From Candidatus Uhrbacteria bacterium (GTDB lineage: Bacteria > Patescibacteriota > Patescibacteriia > UBA9934 > GWF2-40-263): a stretch of 10,596 bases of DNA. The notes beneath the pieces were generated by a model. It saw nothing but the letters and a program-made list of their open reading frames with translations. It did not search any database and had not been told where the DNA came from. Each line of letters starts with the position of its first letter. Positions within the stretch are counted from its first letter, which is position 1. The DNA lies in the NCBI GenBank assembly GCA_018700535.1, contig JABITQ010000084.1:1-10596 (forward strand), in the 5' to 3' direction. The position numbers and the translations under genes were made by a program. Below, piece by piece: positions 5,499 to 10,596 of this stretch.

Positions 5499-5539
5499 AT
5501 GGTAGCCATCTACCCAGCCCACTGGTAGCATGACTGTAT

Positions 5540-5647
5540 ATGAACCAAATCACTTCATTCTCGCTGAGTGACCCTCGACTCTGGATTATGGGAGTCATTC
5601 TCTTCATCCTCTCAGGAATCATCCTTTTTTACATTTCAAAAAACTAA
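5540..5647 (+). CDS. 35-aa single-helix membrane protein
   Basis: ATG at 5540 in the ATATG context, TAA at 5645-5647. The protein starts with a polar stretch (MNQITSFSLSDPR), runs into one hydrophobic helix (about residues 15-32, WIMGVILFILSGIILFYI) and ends SKN. There is no SD. A strong terminator begins two bases after the stop, which supports a short transcript here. It is divergent from the array, with about 40 bases between it and the unit 4 promoter. It could be a small membrane peptide or toxin-like protein; no family recognised and no antitoxin seen. Confidence 0.55.
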   Translation: MNQITSFSLSDPRLWIMGVILFILSGIILFYISKN

Positions 5648-5648
5648 T

Positions 5649-5670
5649 CGCTCCACAGGGAGCGTTTTTT
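5649..5670 (+). terminator. Intrinsic terminator upstream of galU
   Basis: CGCTCC (5649-5654) / GGAGCG (5659-5664), loop ACAG, followed immediately by six T (5665-5670). Confidence 0.85.
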
Positions 5671-5688
5671 GATTACGCAATTTTTCGC

Positions 5689-5694
5689 TATAAT
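5689..5694 (+). promoter_or_regulatory. Promoter (-10) of galU operon
   Basis: Perfect TATAAT; a poor -35 (TTTTGA, 16-bp spacer) overlaps the preceding T-tract. The transcript would start near 5701, leaving about six bases before ATG. Confidence 0.65.
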
Positions 5695-5706
5695 AAGGTT
5701 AAACAT

Positions 5707-6576
5707 ATGAAAATTAGAAAAGCAATTATCCCTGTAGCAGGTATGGGAACCCGTTTTCTTCCTGCTTCAAAGGCTCAGCCAAAAGAAATGCTCGCTGTCG
5801 TTGATAAGCCAGTTATCCAATACATCGTTGAAGAGGCTGTTGCAAGTGGAATTGAAGAGATCATCTTTGTCACTGCAATTGGTAAGCGCGCAATCGAAGA
5901 CCACTTTGATCGCAACTTCGAACTTGAGTACCGACTAGAGCAAAAGAAGAAAATGGCAGAACTAAAGCTCGTCTCAAAGATTGGAAAGATGGCAAAGTTC
6001 GCCTTTGTGCGACAATCCAAACCACTTGGCGATGGACACGCTGTTTTATCAGCCCTGCCCTTCATCGATGCTCACGAACCTGTCGCAGTCCTCTTTGGAG
6101 ACGACATCATCGACAACAAAGTCCCGGCAACCAAACAGCTTATCGATGTGTACGAGCAATATGAGTCGCCAGTTGTAGCTCTTCAAAAAGTTCCCAAAAA
6201 AGATACTTCACGTTATGGAGTCATTGGAGGAAGACGTGTCAAAAGTGGAATTTGGGAAGTAAACAATTACGTCGAGAAACCACCAGCTTCAAAAGCTCCA
6301 TCAAACCTCGCTGCCGTTGGACGATATGTCCTCACTCCAGAAATCTACAAAATCCTTCCAAAACTTAAGACGGGTAAAGGTGGGGAGATTCGTCTTGCAG
6401 ATGCATTCGCTGAATACATCAAGCAAGGAAACATCATGCACGGACGTGTCTTTGATGGAATGCGTTACGACTGCGGAAACAAACTTGGTTTCCTAAAAGC
6501 TCAAATCGAACTCGGCCTAAAGCATCCGGATGTAGGTCGTGAACTCAAGAAATACTTAAAAAAGAAAACGTTTTAG
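5707..6576 (+). CDS. galU: UTP--glucose-1-phosphate uridylyltransferase
   Basis: Makes UDP-glucose from UTP and glucose-1-phosphate in the cytoplasm, the precursor for surface polysaccharides and glycolipids. 289 aa, typical of bacterial GalU. The nucleotidyltransferase loop is present (GMGTRFLPASKAQPKEML, residues 12-29), as are VDKPVIQYIVEEA (32-44), VRQSKPLGDGHAVL (101-114; many relatives have GLGHA), the metal-binding GDD (131-133), VEKPP (189-193), GRYVLTPEIY (205-214) and GEIRLADA (226-233). The start is fixed by the TATAAT just upstream. AAGG eight bases before ATG could be a weak SD. The stop is 11 bases from the solute-binding protein gene, so the two are probably co-transcribed. Confidence 0.96.
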   Translation: MKIRKAIIPVAGMGTRFLPASKAQPKEMLAVVDKPVIQYIVEEAVASGIEEIIFVTAIGKRAIEDHFDRNFELEYRLEQKKKMAELKLVSKIGKMAKFAFVRQSKPLGDGHAVLSALPFIDAHEPVAVLFGDDIIDNKVPATKQLIDVYEQYESPVVALQKVPKKDTSRYGVIGGRRVKSGIWEVNNYVEKPPASKAPSNLAAVGRYVLTPEIYKILPKLKTGKGGEIRLADAFAEYIKQGNIMHGRVFDGMRYDCGNKLGFLKAQIELGLKHPDVGRELKKYLKKKTF

Positions 6577-6587
6577 CCAACACACTT

Positions 6588-7961
6588 ATGAAGGGTATTC
6601 CACTTCGACTTTCCATTCTCGCACTAAGTCTCGTCCTTATGGGCGCGGGTTGTGGCGGGTCGTCTGCTGCTGAGCAGGCAGCAAATACCCAGGTGAGCCT
6701 TGATGTCTGGCGTGTATTTGATGACGGCGACACAATGGATGATGTCATGCGACGTTATCAAGCCGTTCATCCAAACGTCTCATTCAACTATCGCGAACTT
6801 CGCTTTGACGAGTACGAAGATGAGTTGATCCGCGCATTCGCCGAAGGTGAAGGGCCAGATATTTTCTCACTCCACAACACATGGCTTGGTGAGTACGAGA
6901 GCCTGATCAGTCCGCTTCCAAGCTCGGTCAGCATCCCCTTTTGTGAGACAAGAGGGACCATCAAAAAAGAAATCGTCTGTGTTATCCAAGAAGATCCAAC
7001 GATTTCACAACGAGCGCTTCGTAGCGACTTTGTAGACGTGGTGGCAGAAGATGTCATCCGCTCATACAAGGCAACAAGTAAATCTGAAGCAGAAGATCGC
7101 GTGTTCGGGATTCCATATGGTATCGATACACTTGCTCTCTTTTTTAACAAAGACCTCTTGAACGCTGCAGGTATCCCCGAAGCTCCTGCAACGTGGACAG
7201 AGTTTCAAGACCAAGTCACAACACTTACACGCATCAGCAGCTCGGACGTGATCACTCAATCAGGTGCTGCGCTTGGAACAAGCCAAAACGTTGAGAGAGC
7301 CTTCGATATTGTCTCTGTGCTCATGATGCAAAATGGCGCACAGCTTATCGACAGTCGCGGGCGTGCTGTGTTTGCTCAAGGTGATGACGAAGGCACACTC
7401 GCAATACAGGCCACACGTTTTTACACCGACTTTGCAAACCCACTCAAACAGGTCTACACATGGAACGAAGACATGGACGACTCGTTCGACGCATTCGCTA
7501 ATGGTAAGGCAGCCTTCTTCCTTGGCTACTCGTACCACCACGATTTGATCCTCACAGCAAACGAAAAGCTAAACCTAGGCGTGGCTCCTCTCCCACAAAT
7601 CGCAGGTGGCAAAACTGTTAACTACGCCAACTACTGGGTAGAAACCGTTTCAAAATCTTCAGACAACACAGACTGGGCCTGGGACTTTATTGAGTACGCT
7701 GCCTCAGAAGACCGAGTGCAAAGCTACTTAAAAGAAGCAAAGAAACCAACTGCCCTTCGCGCGCTTATCAACGATCAGCTAGAAGACGACATCCTCTCAA
7801 TTTTTGCAGGACAAACGTTGACTGCAGAAAGTTGGTACAGAGGTGATGACGCCTCTGTTGCAGAAGAAGCATTCCTCGACCTCATCGACGCACTCCTCGA
7901 TGGAGAAGAAGCCGAACGCGCAATGCGTGACGCACAAAACAAAGTGAATCAAAGCTTATGA
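6588..7961 (+). CDS. Extracellular solute-binding lipoprotein (family 1, MalE/UgpB type)
   Basis: 457 aa. N-terminal signal with a lipobox-like MGAGC (Cys22), so predicted to be lipid-anchored on the outer face of the membrane. Family 1 landmarks: a VWRVFDDGDTMDDVMRRYQ start of lobe 1, EGPDIFSLHNTW near 88-99, GIPYGIDTLALFFNKDLL, AGIPEAPATWTEF, FANGKAAFFLGYS, and a C-terminal lobe-closing stretch. A segment around residues 113-165 with two Cys looks like an insertion compared with a minimal family member. Such proteins deliver sugars, glycerol-3-phosphate or oligosaccharides to ABC permeases, but no permease or ATPase gene is next to it, so the ligand and partner are unknown. The stop codon TGA overlaps the next start (ATGA), implying translational coupling with the pilin-like gene. 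Confidence 0.9.
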   Translation: MKGIPLRLSILALSLVLMGAGCGGSSAAEQAANTQVSLDVWRVFDDGDTMDDVMRRYQAVHPNVSFNYRELRFDEYEDELIRAFAEGEGPDIFSLHNTWLGEYESLISPLPSSVSIPFCETRGTIKKEIVCVIQEDPTISQRALRSDFVDVVAEDVIRSYKATSKSEAEDRVFGIPYGIDTLALFFNKDLLNAAGIPEAPATWTEFQDQVTTLTRISSSDVITQSGAALGTSQNVERAFDIVSVLMMQNGAQLIDSRGRAVFAQGDDEGTLAIQATRFYTDFANPLKQVYTWNEDMDDSFDAFANGKAAFFLGYSYHHDLILTANEKLNLGVAPLPQIAGGKTVNYANYWVETVSKSSDNTDWAWDFIEYAASEDRVQSYLKEAKKPTALRALINDQLEDDILSIFAGQTLTAESWYRGDDASVAEEAFLDLIDALLDGEEAERAMRDAQNKVNQSL

Positions 7962-8722
7962 GAAGTCTCCTCCTTAATCACGTCACACACAAACGGTTAG
8001 CATTTGCGCTGCTGATCGTGATGGCTGCTCTGTATGTATTCTCAGTCTCCATCTTGCTTGCAAATGATGCGCATGCATACACAAGTGGGATTTGTACAGC
8101 AGAACCAACAGGTGAGTGTCAGTCAAAAGAAGTAGGGCCACTAATGGTCGGCATCTCTTCAGCCTGCGGAAACACTGGAGACTGCGAGCTCTCTGATATC
8201 CTTCAAGTGTTCATCAACGCTGGAAACTACGTTATTGGAACTGTCGGAGCTGTCGTATTGCTGATGTATGTCATCGGAGGTGTTTACATGATGGCGTCAG
8301 GGGGGCAATCAGATAAAGTTCAAAAGGGAAAGAAATACTTGGTTATATCAACAACCGGTCTTCTCATTGTCATGTTTGCAAACCTAGGAGTACGCGCAGT
8401 GCAAAACGCAATTGTAAGCGGATCTATCGCTGACACAGAAGGATATGCAACGTGTGCCGTCGGAATTAACATCGGAGCATCTTGTGGTGACCACAAAGTT
8501 TGTACAGCCGAGGGTGCTTGCGTCACAATTTGTGAGGAAAAGAAAGATACCTTCACCCAAAAAGATGGGTACGCATGGATGTGTATCGACGTAGAAGCTT
8601 ACGCTGGCTTTTACAGTGGCTCAGCACTCGAAGCATCTGTAAGAGCACGCCTTGAATCAGGGTGTAAAACCAACATGTGTCCGGGAGGAGCTGAGAGACG
8701 GTGTTGTAATGTATACCAATAA
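7958..8722 (+). CDS. Pilin-like two-helix protein fused to a Cys-rich C-terminal domain
   Basis: 254 aa, about twice the size of the other pilins here. Signal peptide ending AHA (38-40). The middle (about 82-152) is the T4SS_pilin/TrbC-like core: helix 1 (88-112), basic turn MASGGQSDKVQKGKK (112-126), helix 2 (127-150). After it comes a 95-residue extracytoplasmic domain with ten Cys (166, 176, 182, 188, 192, 209, 236, 241, 249, 250). Four more Cys (46, 54, 70, 76) precede helix 1. The even numbers on each side suggest disulfides formed outside the membrane. It overlaps the solute-binding gene by four bases and lies 12 bases before the next pilin. A tip or adhesive subunit is a reasonable guess but not shown. 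Confidence 0.8.
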   Translation: MRSLLLNHVTHKRLAFALLIVMAALYVFSVSILLANDAHAYTSGICTAEPTGECQSKEVGPLMVGISSACGNTGDCELSDILQVFINAGNYVIGTVGAVVLLMYVIGGVYMMASGGQSDKVQKGKKYLVISTTGLLIVMFANLGVRAVQNAIVSGSIADTEGYATCAVGINIGASCGDHKVCTAEGACVTICEEKKDTFTQKDGYAWMCIDVEAYAGFYSGSALEASVRARLESGCKTNMCPGGAERRCCNVYQ

Positions 8723-8734
8723 ACCCATCATCAT

Positions 8735-9085
8735 ATGAAAATACAAACAAAGACATGGGTGAAGAGTGCAGTCCTTACCGCCATTATTTCAACCCCACTA
8801 ATCGGCCGCGCCGCCGCATCACTCACCGACCCGCTCCAAGGAGCTGATATCGTTGTCGTGATCAGCCGCATTATCAAAGCGATTCTCGGAATCGTCGGGG
8901 CAATCGCACTTCTCATGTTTGTCTGGGGTGGACTGCAGTGGGTCCTCTCTGCTGGGTCACCTGACAAGATCAAAAAAGGGAAAGACACTCTGGTTTGGGC
9001 GGTTATCGGCCTCACCGTTATCATCGCTGCATACGCTCTAGTTATCGCTGTTGTCACCGCGCTTGAGGCAGGACAGATCTCGTAA
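8735..9085 (+). CDS. Pilin-like protein 2 (T4SS_pilin/TrbC type), 116 aa
   Basis: Short signal region with a possible cleavage after RAAA (25-28). Helix 1 is at about 47-70, the turn SAGSPDKIKKGKD at 72-84, and helix 2 at about 85-108. The helix-basic loop-helix core is the VirB2/TrbC-type pilin pattern, in which both helices pack in a membrane pool before any filament assembly. Unlike the later pilins it has almost no extracytoplasmic segment before helix 1. ATG in CATATG with no SD, 12 bases after the preceding gene, so it is expected to depend on the same transcript. Confidence 0.82.
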   Translation: MKIQTKTWVKSAVLTAIISTPLIGRAAASLTDPLQGADIVVVISRIIKAILGIVGAIALLMFVWGGLQWVLSAGSPDKIKKGKDTLVWAVIGLTVIIAAYALVIAVVTALEAGQIS

Positions 9086-9093
9086 AACCTTCG

Positions 9094-9121
9094 TGTGGAT
9101 ATCCCCGCTTAGTTATCCACG
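9094..9121 (+). promoter_or_regulatory. Inverted pair of DnaA-box-like 9-mers
   Basis: TGTGGATAT (9094-9102; reverse complement ATATCCACA) and TTATCCACG (9113-9121) each match TTATCCACA in eight of nine positions and face each other. They also form a 9-bp stem GTGTGGATA / TATCCACGC with one G-T pair. They lie ten bases before the -10 of the next promoter. There is no T-run after the stem, so terminator function is doubtful. Operator or DnaA-site function is a hypothesis. Confidence 0.4.
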
Positions 9122-9131
9122 CAAAAACAGC

Positions 9132-9137
9132 TATAAT
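9132..9137 (+). promoter_or_regulatory. Promoter (-10) of pilin 3
   Basis: Perfect TATAAT; the best -35 at 17 bp is only TTAGTT (9109-9114). The predicted leader of about 93 bases contains an AT-only inverted repeat AATTAAA (9140-9146) / TTTAATT (9160-9166) followed by TTTT. Confidence 0.6.
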
Positions 9138-9220
9138 AGAATTAAATTAGTTATCTTTCTTTAATTTTTTAACCTAAACAACTTTAACGCTCGTGCCATC
9201 TTATTTGCACTTGCGCCATA

Positions 9221-9232
9221 AAGGAGGTGATC
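9221..9232 (+). promoter_or_regulatory. Extended ribosome binding site of pilin 3
   Basis: AAGGAGGTGATC is complementary over 12 bases to the conserved 3' tail of bacterial 16S rRNA. It is by far the longest SD in the window, where most starts nearby have none. It fixes the start at 9237. Confidence 0.85.
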
Positions 9233-9236
9233 ATCT

Positions 9237-9680
9237 ATGAACGCAATATCAAAAAAACGCATTGGGTACCTGCTCGGAGCAGTCGTTGCTCTCTCATTTT
9301 GTGCCATGGCTCTTATCGGAGTACAGACTGCACACGCAGACGCTCTAGAAGCTGACGACTTGTTTGGTGGAGAACTCTCAGGTGAAGACTTTGCAGGCGA
9401 AGCTGGACTCGGCGACGCAGACCTCGTTGGAACCATCGCACAGATCATTCGTATCGCTCTCGGATTCCTCGGAGTCATCGCTGTAGTAATCATCTTGCTT
9501 GGAGGATTCAAGTGGATGACCGCTGCTGGAAGTGACGACAAGGTGAAGGATGCGAAGAAGCTGATTTTCTCAGGTATTATCGGACTGGTGATTGTTCTGT
9601 CATCGTACGCAATCGCAAGTTTCGTTATCGGATCAATTATCAGCGCAACACAGGCAAGCGGCGGATCTTCCTCTAGCTAA
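9237..9680 (+). CDS. Pilin-like protein 3 (T4SS_pilin/TrbC type), 147 aa
   Basis: Signal peptide ending AHA (32-34), then an acidic Gly-rich segment (35-62) of about 28 residues. Helix 1 is at about 66-90, the turn TAAGSDDKVKDAKK at 95-108, and helix 2 at about 109-132; the protein ends SGGSSSS. It has its own promoter, a long leader and an extended SD, which point to high and separately controlled expression, fitting a major subunit. Followed by a strong hairpin. Confidence in the pilin-like fold is good; whether it forms a filament is not shown by sequence. Confidence 0.85.
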   Translation: MNAISKKRIGYLLGAVVALSFCAMALIGVQTAHADALEADDLFGGELSGEDFAGEAGLGDADLVGTIAQIIRIALGFLGVIAVVIILLGGFKWMTAAGSDDKVKDAKKLIFSGIIGLVIVLSSYAIASFVIGSIISATQASGGSSSS

Positions 9681-9688
9681 AGACTATT

Positions 9689-9711
9689 CCCCCATCAATG
9701 ATGGGGGTTTG
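9689..9711 (+). terminator. Hairpin terminator after pilin 3
   Basis: CCCCCATC (9689-9696) / GATGGGGG (9700-9707), loop AAT, followed only by TTTGC. The stem is very stable but the T-tract short, so some read-through into pilins 4 and 5, which lack clear promoters, is likely. Confidence 0.65.
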
Positions 9712-9752
9712 CATGAGCGGATGAAACATCGTCCACTCGTGTGAACACACAT

Positions 9753-10169
9753 ATGACAAAACAAATCTCAATTTCGTTTGTTCTGTTCGTTGCTGCAGCA
9801 GTCCTTGTAAGTGCATTTGCACTAAGCCCTGAAATCGCCAGCGCCGGTGTTGGTGACAGTATTACAGCAGGTCTCGCAAGCGCCGCAACCGACTCAGGAT
9901 ACGACACAGAAGGATCAAGCTTGCCGGTTGTTATCGGGAACTTAATCGAAGCACTGCTCGCGTTTACTGGAATGATCTTCTTGGTCATCACAATCTACGC
10001 AGGTGTCATGTACATGACAGCGGCAGGCGATGACTCAAAGGTAACAAAAGCAAAAGGCATGCTTACCTCATCTCTCGTCGGTCTGGTCATCATCATTTCC
10101 GCTTATGCAATTACGTCTTACGTTGTAAGTGCAATCGGCGACGCAGCAACATCTGGAACAGCAAGTTAA
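9753..10169 (+). CDS. Pilin-like protein 4 (T4SS_pilin/TrbC type), 138 aa
   Basis: The ATG at 9753 in CATATG is preferred over an in-frame GTG at 9741, because the signal peptide reads naturally from MTKQISISFV and ends ASA (29-31). An Ala/Ser/Gly/Asp-rich segment (32-57) precedes helix 1 (about 62-88). The turn is TAAGDDSKVTKAK (89-101) and helix 2 is at about 102-125. At the DNA level the turn region is close to that of pilin 5 (GATGACTCAAAGGTAA in both), indicating a recent duplication. No SD and no clear promoter; probably read through from pilin 3. Confidence 0.83.
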   Translation: MTKQISISFVLFVAAAVLVSAFALSPEIASAGVGDSITAGLASAATDSGYDTEGSSLPVVIGNLIEALLAFTGMIFLVITIYAGVMYMTAAGDDSKVTKAKGMLTSSLVGLVIIISAYAITSYVVSAIGDAATSGTAS

Positions 10170-10209
10170 TCTATCAAAAACTCATTTCATCTAATCCCCA
10201 CACGCACAT

Positions 10210-10590
10210 ATGAAAAAACTTTTTCTAAAATTCGGCGCCTGGACCGCAACGCTCCCAGTGCTCTTGCTCCCAGTAGCTGTCTCAGCTCAGCTCAGCTCAT
10301 CTAGCTCAACTCTAGAGACTGTAGGTGACTCAATTGGTAGCGACGCATCAAACGACCTTCCAACACTTATTGGAAACCTCATCGCTGTTCTTCTCTCAGT
10401 GCTCGGTATCATCTTTGTGATGCTAACTGTGTACGCAGGGTTTCTTTACCTCACAGCTGCTGGTGATGACTCAAAGGTAAACAAGGCAAAGAGCTTGCTT
10501 ACACAGGGAATCATCGGACTCGTGATCATTGTTGCTGCTTACGCAATCGCAAACTTCGTAATCGATTCATTGATCTCAGCTGCAGGATAG
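10210..10590 (+). CDS. Pilin-like protein 5 (T4SS_pilin/TrbC type), 126 aa
   Basis: Signal peptide ending VSA (24-26), a Ser-rich start of the mature protein, helix 1 at about 55-80, the turn TAAGDDSKVNKAK (82-94) and helix 2 at about 95-120. Complete, ending TAG six bases before the window edge; more pilins may follow. ATG in the CATATG context with no SD, 40 bases after pilin 4. Confidence 0.83.
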   Translation: MKKLFLKFGAWTATLPVLLLPVAVSAQLSSSSSTLETVGDSIGSDASNDLPTLIGNLIAVLLSVLGIIFVMLTVYAGFLYLTAAGDDSKVNKAKSLLTQGIIGLVIIVAAYAIANFVIDSLISAAG

Positions 10591-10596
10591 TCAACA

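Noticed and set aside
5500..5513. Small inverted repeat TGGTAGCCATCTACC-type upstream of array unit 4
   Set aside because: Only a 5-bp stem and not found upstream of the other three units, so an operator claim is unsupported.

Overview
The window looks like a chromosomal segment from a Patescibacterium (Candidate Phyla Radiation). The main reasons are five tandem small two-helix pilin-like proteins of the T4SS_pilin/TrbC-VirB2 type, many small secreted or membrane proteins of unknown function, short intergenic spaces, and many ATG starts without a Shine-Dalgarno (SD) sequence. TGA acts as a stop: the solute-binding protein ends on TGA inside an ATGA overlap. This argues against the TGA=Gly code of Gracilibacteria/SR1. 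I cannot place it to class.

Layout. (1) 1-1600, plus strand: the 3' part of a secreted or lipoprotein-like gene of unknown function; a 59-aa single-helix protein with its own promoter, 5' hairpin and terminator; and a three-helix membrane protein with the topology of ExbB/TolQ/MotA but without recognisable channel motifs. (2) 1660-2220, plus strand: an unrecognised 180-aa cytoplasmic protein, probably translated from a leaderless mRNA, converging on the next block. (3) 2254-5500, minus strand: the most unusual part. Four head-to-tail paralogues of a roughly 230-residue protein family I do not recognise align almost without gaps. Each has its own promoter (TTGACG, 17 bp, TAAGGT or TATTGT), SD, a stem-loop at the stop codon, and an intrinsic terminator whose stem sequence is nearly identical in all units. 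(4) 5540-5670, plus strand: a 35-aa single-helix protein with a strong terminator, divergent from the array. (5) 5689-9085, plus strand: galU, an orphan family 1 solute-binding lipoprotein, a pilin-like protein fused to a Cys-rich domain, and a second pilin. They are tightly spaced and probably one operon. (6) 9095-10590, plus strand: an inverted pair of DnaA-box-like 9-mers, a TATAAT promoter, a pilin with an almost complete anti-SD match, a terminator, and two more closely related pilins.

The galU-to-pilin half looks like a cell-surface locus: UDP-sugar precursor synthesis, a surface binding protein and a set of small membrane/filament subunits. The four-unit array is the best candidate for an undescribed system. 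Its parts are autonomous expression cassettes whose regulatory ends stay nearly constant while the proteins have diverged to about 44% identity (hand count, two of them). No tRNA, rRNA, CRISPR, transposase or integrase was seen.
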